Origin: Gammaproteobacteria bacterium
GTDB lineage: Bacteria > Pseudomonadota > Gammaproteobacteria > Enterobacterales > Permianibacteraceae
Reading direction: 5' to 3'
DNA length: 64,000 nucleotides
Assembly (NCBI GenBank): GCA_016182845.1
Contig: JACPFT010000008.1
Location: 1-64,000, forward strand
Positions 41,331-51,100 of this stretch are shown piece by piece. The position numbers and the translations under genes were made by a program. The first letter of the stretch is position 1. Every line of letters starts with the position of its first letter. The notes under the pieces were generated by a model. That model was not told the DNA's origin. It ran no database searches and worked only from the letters and a program-made list of their open reading frames with translations.

Positions 41331-43196
41331 ATGCGCCACCTGCCTTTCTTGCTTGCCCTCTGCCTGGGACTGGCGGCACCGTCCCGGGCTCCGGCCGAGC
41401 ACACGGCGCCCGATTGGCTGGCCCTGGAATACCGGATCATCGACGATCCCCAGGCGGTGATGGCCCAATTGGAGCGCCTGCCGCCCGGTGGCGCGGAACA
41501 GGCGGTGATGATCTCGCTGCTCAAGGCTTCGGCCCTGGCCAGCCTGGAGCGTTACCCGGAGCTCCTGCCCGTGGTCGAGACCGGGCTACGCCAGGCCCAG
41601 GTCCTCAAGCGCCCGGACCTGGAAGTGCGGCTGCTGACCTTCCGGGCCGAGAGCCAGACCCTGGGCGGGGACCAGGCCGGTGCGGAAGCGACTCTCAAAC
41701 AGGCCAGCGCGCTCCTGATCGGGACCCAGGACGGGCGCGCCATGGCCGATCTGGAGATGCAGTACGGCCGCCATTTCGAGCTGCAGAACCGCCTCGCCGA
41801 GGCCATGCAGCACTACAGCTCCGCCTACGACCGCTACGCCCAGCTGGAGCGAAAGGATCTGATGGGCGCCGTCCAGTCCTCCATCGGCTCCATCTACGAC
41901 CGCATGGGCGAGTCGGCCAAGGCCATCGAGGCCTATGAGCGCACCCTGGCGCTGCAGGCCGGCAGCAATCGCCTGAACCGCGCCATAACCCTGTACAACC
42001 TGGGCGTCAGCTACCGGGATTTGCAGCGCTATGACCGCGCCGAGGCCAGCCTGCGCGAGGCCCGCGGCTTGAGCCGGGAGCTGGGCGACACGGTGGGCGT
42101 GGCCTATGCGGACTACCAGTTGGGCTATCTGCTGATCGCCCGGGATGGCCGCCGGGCGCGCGAGGCCTTGCCCCTGCTCATGGCCGCCCTGCCGGTGTTC
42201 CAGGAGAGCAAGAACCTGCCCATGAGCTTCCTGGTCCAGCTGGGCCTGGCCCGGGCCCATGCCCTTCTGGGCGACAAGAAGGCCCTGGAGCACCTGGCCG
42301 AGGCGGACAAGAGCCGCGCCGGCCTGTCCGAGGAGCGGGACCTGAATTTCCTGCACCGGGCCTCGGAGATTCATGCCGCCCTGGGGGACGCGGGCAAGGC
42401 CTACGCGACCCTGGCCCAGGCCTGGGAGCTCAACGAGAAGCTGCAGAAGACCAGCAACCGCAAGCTCACCGAGGAGATCCAGGCGCGTTTCGAGGTGGAC
42501 CGCCGGGAAAAGGAAAACCAGCTGTTGCGCGCCGAGCAGGCCCTGCAACAGGCTTTGCAACAGGCTCAGTGGGACCAGCAGGCCTCGGAGCGCTGGCTCT
42601 GGGGCCTGGCCCTGAGCCTGGCCCTCTTCCTCCTGGCCGGCGGCGCTCTGTTCCTGCGCGCGCAGATGCGCCAGAAGCGGCTGTTCGCCGATCTGGCCCT
42701 GCGCGACGAGCTGACCGGCGCCCACAACCGACGCGCGATCCTGGAATACGCCCAGCGCCGCTTCGACGAGGCGGCCCAGGGCGGCGGGCAGCTGTGCCTG
42801 GCCCTATTGGATCTCGACCACTTCAAGTCCATCAATGACCGCTACGGGCACGAGGGCGGCGACGCCGTGCTCAAGGCCTTCGCCGAACTGGCCCTGGCTG
42901 CCTTGCGCGAGAGCGATTGGCTGGGCCGCTTCGGGGGCGAGGAATGGCTCTTGGTCATGCCCGGCGCCGGCGCCGAGCAGGCGGAGAAGGTCTTCGCCCG
43001 GTTGCGCGAGCGCCTGCAGGCGGCCCAGCTCCTGGCCCAGGCCCCGGAGTTCCGCCTGGCCTTCTCCATGGGCATCGCCGAGCTCAAGCCCGGCGACCGC
43101 CAGCTCAAGCCGGTCCTGGCGCGGGCCGACGCGGCGCTCTATGCCGCCAAGCGCGCCGGCCGGGACCGTTATGTCCGCGCCGGCAAGGGCCAGTAG
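41331..43196 (+). CDS. TPR sensor diguanylate cyclase (GGDEF)
   Basis: 621 residues. Signal peptide about 1-22, then periplasmic TPR-type helical repeats (about 60-400; SSIGSIYDRMGESAKAIEAY, YNLGVSYRDLQRYDRAEASL), a membrane helix near 423-442 (WGLALSLALFLLAGGALFL), and a GGDEF domain with active site GGEEW at 535-539 in place of GGDEF. An RxxD inhibitory site (RESD) precedes it by five residues. It should make cyclic-di-GMP under feedback control in response to a periplasmic signal. Its last 28 bases overlap the converging kinase gene. Confidence 0.93.
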   Translation: MRHLPFLLALCLGLAAPSRAPAEHTAPDWLALEYRIIDDPQAVMAQLERLPPGGAEQAVMISLLKASALASLERYPELLPVVETGLRQAQVLKRPDLEVRLLTFRAESQTLGGDQAGAEATLKQASALLIGTQDGRAMADLEMQYGRHFELQNRLAEAMQHYSSAYDRYAQLERKDLMGAVQSSIGSIYDRMGESAKAIEAYERTLALQAGSNRLNRAITLYNLGVSYRDLQRYDRAEASLREARGLSRELGDTVGVAYADYQLGYLLIARDGRRAREALPLLMAALPVFQESKNLPMSFLVQLGLARAHALLGDKKALEHLAEADKSRAGLSEERDLNFLHRASEIHAALGDAGKAYATLAQAWELNEKLQKTSNRKLTEEIQARFEVDRREKENQLLRAEQALQQALQQAQWDQQASERWLWGLALSLALFLLAGGALFLRAQMRQKRLFADLALRDELTGAHNRRAILEYAQRRFDEAAQGGGQLCLALLDLDHFKSINDRYGHEGGDAVLKAFAELALAALRESDWLGRFGGEEWLLVMPGAGAEQAEKVFARLRERLQAAQLLAQAPEFRLAFSMGIAELKPGDRQLKPVLARADAALYAAKRAGRDRYVRAGKGQ

Positions 43197-44551
43197 AGGC
43201 TAGCGAGGAGACCTCCCTCCGGGTGATTGGCAAGGTCCAGGCGGCCACCCGCCTGTTCGGCGATGGCCCGGGCGATGGTCAGACCCAGGCCGGTGCCGCC
43301 GGTGTGGCGGGAGCGGGACGCCTCCAGGCGAACGAAGGGCTGGAACACCCGTTCCAGCTCGGCCTCGGGGATGCCGGGGCCGTGGTCGCGGATGGCGATG
43401 CACACCGCATTTCCCTGTGTTTCCACGTCTATCTCCGCGCTTTCCCCGTAGTTCAACGCATTATCCAGCAGGTTGCTCAGGGCCCGGCGCAGGCCCAGGG
43501 GCCGGGCCTGGACCGGCTGGTCCAGGCGTCCGGCTAGGCTGACGGCCTGACCCAGCTCGACGGCATCGGCCACCAGGCTGTCCAGCAGGGCATCGAGATC
43601 CACGGCCTGAACCGGATCGCCGGCGTCGAAGCCGCGTGCCAGCTCCAGACCCTCGGTGATCAAGGCCTGGACCTGGGCCAGGTCGCCCAGCAGCTTGTCC
43701 TTGAGCCCGGCCTCGTCCACCTGCTCCAGGCGCAGGCGCAGCCGGGTCAGGGGGGTCTGCAGATCGTGGGTGATGGCGGCCAGCATGCGCGTGCGCTCGG
43801 CCACATGCGCCTTGAGCCGGGCCTGCATGGTGTTGAAGGCGGCGCTGGCCTCGCGCACTTCCGCCGGGCCGGTCTCGGCCAGGGGCTCGCGCTCGATGTT
43901 CTCGCCCAGGCTTCGGGCGGCGCGCGCCAGGCCCGCCAGGGGCCGGGTCACCATGCGCGCCACGGCCCAGGCCAGGGCGGCGATGCAGCCGAAGAACAGC
44001 AGGGCATAGACGCTCAGGGCCGGCCGCTCCGGCGGCGGGCCGAGATGTTGGATACGGCCGCGCAAGGCGACTTGCACGATCTCGCCATCCTTCAGCCGCA
44101 GGCGCACGGCGAAGCAGGGATCGGCGGGATGCATGACGGCATGACGGCCGGCGGCCGGGCAGCGCTCCGGCGGCAACAGCCGGGCGCGGGCGTCATAGCC
44201 CGGATCCAGGCGTTCCTTCAACAGGGCCTCCAGGCTGGGCAGGGGCATGCCGTCCAGGGCTTCGTCCTCGCGCAACTCGCCGCGTACCCCCATGCGCCGT
44301 AGTTTCTTGAACTGCGCGGCCCGTTCTTGCGGGGGCGATTCTTCCAGGAGATCCACCAGATGGCTGACCACTTCGGCGAGGTATGTGCCCTGGGCCTCGG
44401 CCAGAACCCGCTCCCGGTCCAGGTGGGCCAGGTAGAAGCTCAAGGCCGCCGAACCCAGGATGCCGGCCACCAGGGCGGCGAAGATCCGGCTCTGCATGGC
44501 GGAAAACAGGCGCGTCACAGACCCCCTCTCCCGGCGCTGCGCGCCGCTCAT
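43169..44551 (-). CDS. Sensor histidine kinase of a two-component system
   Basis: 460 residues. Membrane helices near 20-45 and 190-212 enclose a periplasmic sensor; HAMP follows; the phosphorylated His is in AAITHDLQTPLTRLRLRLEQ and the ATPase has DHGPGIPEAELERVF and [14 protein letters not shown]. Overlaps the response regulator stop by four bases. The first 11 residues (MSGAQRRERGS) are encoded by a family C repeat unit, so translation may really begin at MQSRIF (residue 19). Likely partner: the regulator just upstream. Confidence 0.93.
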   Translation of the reverse strand: MSGAQRRERGSVTRLFSAMQSRIFAALVAGILGSAALSFYLAHLDRERVLAEAQGTYLAEVVSHLVDLLEESPPQERAAQFKKLRRMGVRGELREDEALDGMPLPSLEALLKERLDPGYDARARLLPPERCPAAGRHAVMHPADPCFAVRLRLKDGEIVQVALRGRIQHLGPPPERPALSVYALLFFGCIAALAWAVARMVTRPLAGLARAARSLGENIEREPLAETGPAEVREASAAFNTMQARLKAHVAERTRMLAAITHDLQTPLTRLRLRLEQVDEAGLKDKLLGDLAQVQALITEGLELARGFDAGDPVQAVDLDALLDSLVADAVELGQAVSLAGRLDQPVQARPLGLRRALSNLLDNALNYGESAEIDVETQGNAVCIAIRDHGPGIPEAELERVFQPFVRLEASRSRHTGGTGLGLTIARAIAEQAGGRLDLANHPEGGLLASLYWPLPART

Positions 44552-45270
44552 GGCAGGACCTCCACCTCGGCCGCCAGGCTATAGCCTTCGTTGCGCACGG
44601 TCTTGAGCAGGGCCGGGGCGCGGGCGTCGTCACGCAGCTTCTGGCGCAGCCGGCTGACCAGGATGTCGATGGAGCGGTCCAGGGGCTCGGCGTCGCGACC
44701 GGCGGTCAGGTTGAGCAGCTGATCGCGGTTGAGCACGCGGCGCGGGTGCTCGACGAAGGCGTTGAGCAGGCGCAGCTCCGCCGAGGACAGGGCGACTAGC
44801 ACGCCATCCGGCGCGCGCAGCTGGCGTGCCGCCCGATCCAGGGTCCAGCCGGCGAAGCGCAGGCGGCGCCGGGGTTCCGGCTCCAGGTTGGCGGGCAGGG
44901 CCTGGGTCCGGCGCAGCACGCTCTTGATGCGCGCCAGGAGCTCGCGGGGCTCGAAGGGCTTGGTGAGGTAGTCGTCGGCGCCCATCTCCAGGCCCAGGAT
45001 GCGGTCTATGGCCTCGCCCCGGGCGGTGAGCAGGATGACCGGCAGGCGCGAGCCGACGCGCAGGCGCCGGCACAGGGACAGGCCGTCCTCGCCGGGCATC
45101 ATGATGTCGAGGACCACCAGGTCCACGCGCAGCCGCTCCAGCTGGCGCGCCATCTCGATACCGTCGGCGGCCAGGGCCGTGCGCAGGCCGTTCTTGTTCA
45201 GGTAGTCGGCGGTCAGCTCGCGGATGTCGCGGTCATCGTCGACGATGAGGATGAGAGGGTTCGTGTCCAT
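44548..45270 (-). CDS. OmpR-family response regulator
   Basis: 240 residues from MDTNPL (45270); a TTG start would add ten residues. Receiver: LILIVDDDRDI, phosphoacceptor Asp55 in VVLDIMMPGEDG, LTKPFEP. C-terminal winged helix: LLNAFVEHPRRVLNRDQLL and SRLRQKLRDD. With the overlapping kinase it probably controls the divergent Spy-like gene. Confidence 0.94.
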   Translation of the reverse strand: MDTNPLILIVDDDRDIRELTADYLNKNGLRTALAADGIEMARQLERLRVDLVVLDIMMPGEDGLSLCRRLRVGSRLPVILLTARGEAIDRILGLEMGADDYLTKPFEPRELLARIKSVLRRTQALPANLEPEPRRRLRFAGWTLDRAARQLRAPDGVLVALSSAELRLLNAFVEHPRRVLNRDQLLNLTAGRDAEPLDRSIDILVSRLRQKLRDDARAPALLKTVRNEGYSLAAEVEVLP

Positions 45271-45325
45271 GTGGTCTTTATACGAAAGTTCGCGCACCAA
45301 CGCAGCGCCCGGAATGTAGCGCCAA

Positions 45326-45421
45326 GTAACAAGCGCCGCCGCTGTTACACCGGCCTACACGGCGTCCGGGCGCGGATACAAACTGCCAACAATTGCGTCG
45401 CTTGGGGACAAACTTCCGACA
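45326..45421. promoter_or_regulatory. Repeats in the divergent region between the response regulator and the Spy-like gene
   Basis: GTAACA and TGTTAC form an inverted repeat (45326-45348). ACAAACTGCCAACA (45378) and ACAAACTTCCGACA (45408) are direct repeats 30 bases apart, three helical turns. Both are candidate sites for the OmpR-type regulator. Confidence 0.5.
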
Positions 45422-45481
45422 TGGTCCGGTGGTGTCATGGGGCCGTGGAATCCGCCACCCCCTAGACCAACGAGGTCCATC

Positions 45482-46006
45482 ATGCGTCTTATCCCCTCCC
45501 TAGCCATCGCCGCCCTGTCCCTGGGTCTCTCCGCCGCCGCCCTGGCCCACGACAAGGAAACCAAGGGCATGCCCTTCGGCCATGATCGCGAGGCCATGCA
45601 CGCCTATATGCAATCCCCGGAAGGCCAGGCCCAGATGCAGCAGCGCCTGGACAACCACCTGGACAAGGTTCGCGAAGCCCTCAAGCTCAGCGAGGCTCAG
45701 GACAAGGACTGGCAGGCCTTCACCACCAGCCTCAAGGCCGATCTGGCCCAGCTGCGCCAGCTGCACAGCCAAGCCCGCCCCGCCGACGGCGAGCAGCCGG
45801 CCCTGACCACCCGCTTGCAGCAGCGTCTGGACGGCATGCGCGCCGCCCTGCCGGTCCTGGAACACGCCCTGGACGGCCTCAAGGGCTTCTACGCCGGCCT
45901 GAGCCCGGAGCAGCAAGCCGTCCTGGACCGCCAGCTGCGGCTGCGCGCCCTGGTGGGCCATGGCTTCGGCCATGGCGGGCATGAGGCTCACGACAAACAG
46001 CGCTAA
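45482..46006 (+). CDS. Spy/CpxP-like periplasmic protein
   Basis: 174 residues from the ATG at 45482 (GAGGTC upstream). Signal peptide ending AAALA. The all-helical mature part carries LTxxQ-type motifs (LKLSEAQDKDW, LSPEQQAVLD) and a His/Gly-rich C-terminus (VGHGFGHGGHEAH) that could bind metal. Likely a periplasmic chaperone or stress sensor controlled by the divergent two-component system. Confidence 0.88.
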   Translation: MRLIPSLAIAALSLGLSAAALAHDKETKGMPFGHDREAMHAYMQSPEGQAQMQQRLDNHLDKVREALKLSEAQDKDWQAFTTSLKADLAQLRQLHSQARPADGEQPALTTRLQQRLDGMRAALPVLEHALDGLKGFYAGLSPEQQAVLDRQLRLRALVGHGFGHGGHEAHDKQR

Positions 46007-47961
46007 ACGGCGCCGCCCAGCTGCTCCCTCAGCCCGCTGGCCCGGCGCGTCCGGGCCGCGACGGCGGCGGGCAGGACGGACGGCTCGGCCAGGACCAGGC
46101 TGAAGCGGGTCTTGGCGCGGGTGATCCCGGTATAGATCAGCTCGCGGGTCAGGACCGGGCTCATGCGCTCCGGCAGGACCAGGGCGCAGTGGCCGAATTC
46201 CGAGCCCTGGGACTTGTGCACGGTCATGGCGTAGACGGTCTCCGCCTCGGCCAGCCGGCTGGGCAGCACGGCCTTCACGCCGGCTTCGGCGGGAAAGAAC
46301 ACGCGCAGGGCCAGGGCCTCGCCCCCTTTCCCTCCCTCATCCCGCCGCTTGGGCACGCTCAGGGCGATGCCGATATCGCCGTTCATCAGCCCTAAGCCGT
46401 AGTCGTTGCGGCTCAGCATCACCGGCCGGCCCTCGTACCAGGTCTCGCCGGCGCCTAGCAGGCCGGCCCCGCGCAGGGCCGCGGCGATGCGCCGATTCAG
46501 ACTCTCCACGCCCTGGGGCCCGGCGCGCAGGGCGCAGAGCAGGCGGAAGCCGTCGAAGGCGGCCAGGACCGCCGCCGCCCAGGCTTCGTAGTCCGTCCAG
46601 GGCGAGCCGGGCGCCGGGCGCAGGCGCTCAAGCTCCCGCAAGTAAGCCCCATAGCCTTCCAGGGCCAGGGCCTCCAGACGCCCGTCCTCGGCGCCGGCCA
46701 GGCGCAGGACCGAGAGATCCGCCGGCGGCGCGTCCAGCAGGTCCAGGACCGCCCCGACCTCGCCCCGGTTCACCGCCCCCGCCAACCGGCCTATGCCGCT
46801 GCCGGCGCCGAAGCGCCGGCTGTGGCGCAGCATGACGCGCTGGGCGGCCAGCGAGCCGCCCGCGCCGGCGAACTCGGCGAGCCTCGTGCCCGCCAGTTCC
46901 TCCAGCCAGGCCAGGGTTCCGGCTCCGTAGCCGCCGGCCTCGGCGCCCTCGCAGAGATCGCCCAGGACCGAGCCGGCCTCCACCGAGGCCAGCTGATCCT
47001 TGTCGCCCAGGAGCACCAGGCGCGCGTTCTCGGGCAGGGCGGCGAGCAGGGCGGCCATCAGCTCCAGATCCACCATGGAGGCCTCGTCCACGATCAGGAC
47101 GTCCAGGTGCAGGGGGTTCCCGCCATGGTGGACGAAGCGCCGGCTGTCCGGGCGGCTGCCCAGGAGGCGGTGCAGGGTCGAGGCCGCGAGCGCCGCGCCG
47201 CCCAGGTCCATGCCCGCCGGCAGCCTGGCCACGGCGCCGGCGATGGATTCGGTCAGGCGGGCGGCGGCCTTGCCCGTGGGGGCGGCGAGGCGGATGCGTA
47301 AGCTCCGGCCCTCCCGTTCCCGGGCCAGATCCTGCAAGAGGGCGAGCAGGCGCACCACGGTGGTGGTCTTGCCGGTGCCCGGCCCGCCGGTGATGAGCGT
47401 GAAGGCGCCGCGCGCCGCCAGGGCGCAGGCCAGCTTCTGCCAATCGGGCGCGGGCGGGTCGCTCGGGGCTAGGCCGGCCGGGAACAGGCGCTCCAGGCGC
47501 GGGCCGAAGTCCGCCGGCAGCTCCCGGGGCGGCAGGGCCAGGCGCCGGTCTATGGCCGCCGCCACCTCGCGCTCGTAGCGCCAGTAACGGCGCAGGTAGA
47601 GGCGGGCGCCTTGCCGCACCAGGGGCGCCGAACCCGTGCCAAGCGCGTCCACCAGGGGCGAGGCGTCCAGGACCGCCAGCCAGTCCGGCAGGTCCAAGCC
47701 GGCCAGCAAGCCATGCAGGAGGGTATCGGCCTCGCGCAGACCCAGGGCCGCCAGGGGCTGTTCCAGGGCCTGGTCCAGTTCCAGGCAGATATGGCCGCGC
47801 CCCAGGTTCTGGCTGGCCAGGAGGCCGGCCAAGAGGACCTCGACCGGCGAGTCCGGCGCCAGCGCGTGCAGGAAACCGGCGAAGGCCCGGTCCAGGGGCC
47901 GCAGCCAGCCTTCGGCCACGCCGGCGGCCAGGGCGGAGTGCCAACTCGTTTGCGAATTCAT
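46003..47961 (-). CDS. recD: Exonuclease V alpha subunit RecD
   Basis: 652 residues from the ATG at 47961 (GGGAGGA upstream). Superfamily 1B 5'-3' helicase of RecBCD: Walker A ITGGPGTGKTTTVVRLLALL, RLAAPTGKAAARLTESI, Walker B VLIVDEASMVDLELM, and the C-terminal YAMTVHKSQGSEFGHCALVL. Last of recC-recB-recD. A family C repeat separates it from recB; the frame is open upstream through the repeat but the ribosome site supports this start. Confidence 0.97.
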   Translation of the reverse strand: MNSQTSWHSALAAGVAEGWLRPLDRAFAGFLHALAPDSPVEVLLAGLLASQNLGRGHICLELDQALEQPLAALGLREADTLLHGLLAGLDLPDWLAVLDASPLVDALGTGSAPLVRQGARLYLRRYWRYEREVAAAIDRRLALPPRELPADFGPRLERLFPAGLAPSDPPAPDWQKLACALAARGAFTLITGGPGTGKTTTVVRLLALLQDLAREREGRSLRIRLAAPTGKAAARLTESIAGAVARLPAGMDLGGAALAASTLHRLLGSRPDSRRFVHHGGNPLHLDVLIVDEASMVDLELMAALLAALPENARLVLLGDKDQLASVEAGSVLGDLCEGAEAGGYGAGTLAWLEELAGTRLAEFAGAGGSLAAQRVMLRHSRRFGAGSGIGRLAGAVNRGEVGAVLDLLDAPPADLSVLRLAGAEDGRLEALALEGYGAYLRELERLRPAPGSPWTDYEAWAAAVLAAFDGFRLLCALRAGPQGVESLNRRIAAALRGAGLLGAGETWYEGRPVMLSRNDYGLGLMNGDIGIALSVPKRRDEGGKGGEALALRVFFPAEAGVKAVLPSRLAEAETVYAMTVHKSQGSEFGHCALVLPERMSPVLTRELIYTGITRAKTRFSLVLAEPSVLPAAVAARTRRASGLREQLGGAV

Positions 47962-47993
47962 ACGCCGTCCTCCCGGCCTTGCCGGCTCAAAAG

Positions 47994-48115
47994 CCCCTGC
48001 CCCCTCGCGGGGGAGGGGTTGGGGAGAGGGGGAAACTTGCAACGCTGCGCGACGTTCATTTCCCCCTCTCCCGGCGCTGCGCGCCACCCTCCCCCGCGAG
48101 GGGGGAGGGTTGGAG
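47994..48115. repeat. Family C repeats at the recB-recD junction
   Basis: CCCCCTCGCGGGGGAGGGGT at 47999 and CCCCCTCTCCCGGCGCTGCG with CCCTCCCCCGCGAGGGG at 48060-48110. The second unit encodes the last 18 residues of RecB. Confidence 0.8.
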
Positions 48116-51100
48116 CTCGCCGGCCATCAGGGCGTCCAGGGCCTCAATGAACTGGCGGGAGGGCCGCTCGTGCAAGACCCCCGCGCCCTCGGCCAGGCCG
48201 CGCAGGAACAGATACACCGCGCCGCCGCAATGGCGCTCGTAGTCGTAATCCGGCAGGCGATTCTTGAGCAGGCGGTGCAGGGCCAATAAATAAAGCGCGT
48301 ACTGCATGTCGTATCGGGCCTCGGCCATGGCGGCCAGCAGGGTCGGGCGCGCATAGAAGCTCGCATCCGGGCCCAGGTAATTGGATTTGTAGTCGGCCAG
48401 GTAGTAGCGGCCCTCGAACTCGAAGACCAGGTCGATGTAACCCTTGAGCATGCCGTTGAGCCGGGCCGGGGCGTAGGCCGGGCGGGCGATGCCGTCCAGG
48501 GTATGGGCGCTGACCAGGGCATCCAGGGCCGCCAGGTCCACGGTCTCGGTGGCGAACCAGAATTCCAGCTCGGGCCGGGCGATGGCCAGCTCGGCCAGGC
48601 TGGGGCTCGCCTCGCCCAAGGCCAGGGGCACGGTCAAGGCCTGGCCCAGCCAGTCGGTCAAGAGCGGGATCCGGCCCTCCCAGTCCCGGCGGTTGCAGCG
48701 CCGGGCGATGGCGTCCCGGCGCGCATCGGCATCCGCCGCCGCCCGGGCGAAGCCTTGTTCGGCGGCCCACTCGAACAGGCCGTGCAGGAAGACCCCGGCC
48801 TCGGCGCCGCGCGGAAAGGCGTGCATGCCGACCGGTTCGGTCCCTTCCTCGCGGCGGGCCGGTTCGGCGGCTTCCGCCAGGCGCAGCGCCGAGAAGCTGG
48901 CGATCCACCAGGGCGCGGCGCGCTTGCCTGTATACACCCGGGCCGGTTCCAGCTCGGCCTCGGTCTCCGCCACCAGCCAGGCATCCTCGCGCGGCGCCGG
49001 GGGCGGGACGATGGCGATGCCCGGCTCGGCGCCCTTGAGTGCTTCCAGGGCGGCGCGCAAGCCCCCGGCCGGCAGCGGCGACTCAGGCCTAGCGCCCAAG
49101 AGGTAGCCGAAGGCGCTCTTGTGCAGATGGGTGTCCTTGGCCCGGCCCGAGGCCACGGGCGCCGCGCCCAGCCAGAGGGCATGGCGGGCGCGGGTCAGGG
49201 CGACATAGAGCAGGCGCAGATCCTCCTGCAGGCGCTCGCGATCGGCGGCGGCCCTAGCCTCCGGCGCCCCCGACAGCTCCAGCAGGGCCCGACCCTCGCC
49301 GTCGTGATAGGCATAGGCGTCCGCCTTGGCGTCCACCTCGCGGAAGGCGCAGGCGAAGGGCAGGAAGACCAGGGGGTATTCCAGACCCTTGGATTTGTGG
49401 ATGGTGACCAGCTTGATGCGCCCGGCGTCGCTCTCCAGGCGCAGCACTTGCTCCTCGCCAACCGGCAGGGTGCCCGCCACCCGCTCGGCCAAGTGGCGCA
49501 AGAGGGCGCTCTCCCCATCCAGCTCGCCGGCGGCCTTCTGCAAGAGCTCGGCCAGGTGCAGGAAATTGGTCAGCCGGCGCTCGCCGCCCGGCTCGGCCAG
49601 CCAGCGCCCGGGCAGGCCGAAATCGGCCAGCAACCGGTGCACCAGGGGCAGGACCCCCTGGCGCCGCCAGAGCTCGCCGTAGGCGCGGAACTGCTCGACC
49701 CGCGCCTCCCAGACGAGCTCGTCTCGGTTCAGGGCGTCGAGTTCGCCCCAGGCCTGGCCCAGGCTGGCGCAGGCCAAGGCAGCGCGCAGCCGCCGGTCCC
49801 GCGCCGGCTCGGCGGCGGCGCGCAGCAGCAAGAGCAGGTCCGCCGCTTCCGGCGAGTCATACACCGACTCCTTGTCGGACAGATAGACCGAGGGCAGGCC
49901 CCGCCGCGCCAAGGCCTGACGCACCAGGGCGGCCTCGGTGCCGGTACGCACCAACACGGCGATATCGGCGGGCGCCACGGCCTTGAAGCCGCCCTCGCCG
50001 TCGCAAAAGCCGGCTCGGGTATCCGGGTCCAGCAGGGCGCGGATCGCGGAGGCACAGTGCTCGGCCATCCGCCGCCGGTACTCGCTTAAGGAAACGGGTT
50101 CCTCCGCCGCATCCAGCCAGAGGTTCAAGGCCGGCACCGGCGCGCCGCCCAGCTCGAAGCGCTCGCGCCGGCCCTGGGCCGCCACGGACAGGAAGGGCAG
50201 GGGCCGGCCGCCCGCCGCATCCTCGAACAAAAAGGCCCCGCCGGGCCGGTCCTCGGCCTGGGCGAAGACCCGGTTCACCGCCGACACCAGGGCGGCGGTG
50301 GACCGGTAATTGCGCTCCAGGGTGTAGTGCCGGCCGGCGGTGGCCCGGCGCGCCGCCAGATAGGTGTGGATATCGGCGCCGCGGAAGGCGTAGATGGCCT
50401 GTTTCGGATCGCCGATCAACAGGAGCGCGCGCTCGCGGGCCTCGTCCTCGGGCCGGTAGACCCGGGCGAAGATGCGGTATTGCAGGGGATCGGTGTCCTG
50501 GAACTCGTCGATCAAGGCCACCGGGAACTGGCCGGCGACCAGCTCGGCCAGGCGCGGGCCATTGGCCCCGCCCAGGGCCCGGTCCAGGCGCTTCAAGAGA
50601 TCGTCGAAGCCCAGCTCGGCCCGGCGGGTGAGCCGCGCCTCGGCCTCGGCGGCTATCCAGCGGGCGGCATGGGCCAGGAGCCCGGCCCGGCAGTCCGGCT
50701 CCTCGTCGGCCAGTTCGCGCAGGACGTCCAGGGCGGCGAAGGCCGGTTCCTGCAAGGCCCCGGCCGGCGCCGATTTCTTCAGGCCCTTGCCAGGACTGAG
50801 CTTGGCCTGGCCGTATTTCTCCAGGAGCTTGTCGGCTAGACCTCCGCCATCGGCCCAGAGGGCCAGGGCCGCCAGGTCCTCGGCGAAGCCGGCCGGCTTA
50901 TAGCTCACGCCGTTCAGCCAGCCGGCGGCCAGGGCCTCGGCCAGACGCGCCTCCAGGCTCTCCCGATCGGCGCGCCAGCGGGCGCGGGCCGCGCTCTCGG
51001 CGGCCGCATGGCGCTCCGCCCAGCGGCACCAGTCCGCCAAGAGCGCCTCCGGCGGCCGCTCGTCCAGGGCCGCGCCGCCGCTCAAGGCCCGCGCCTCGGG

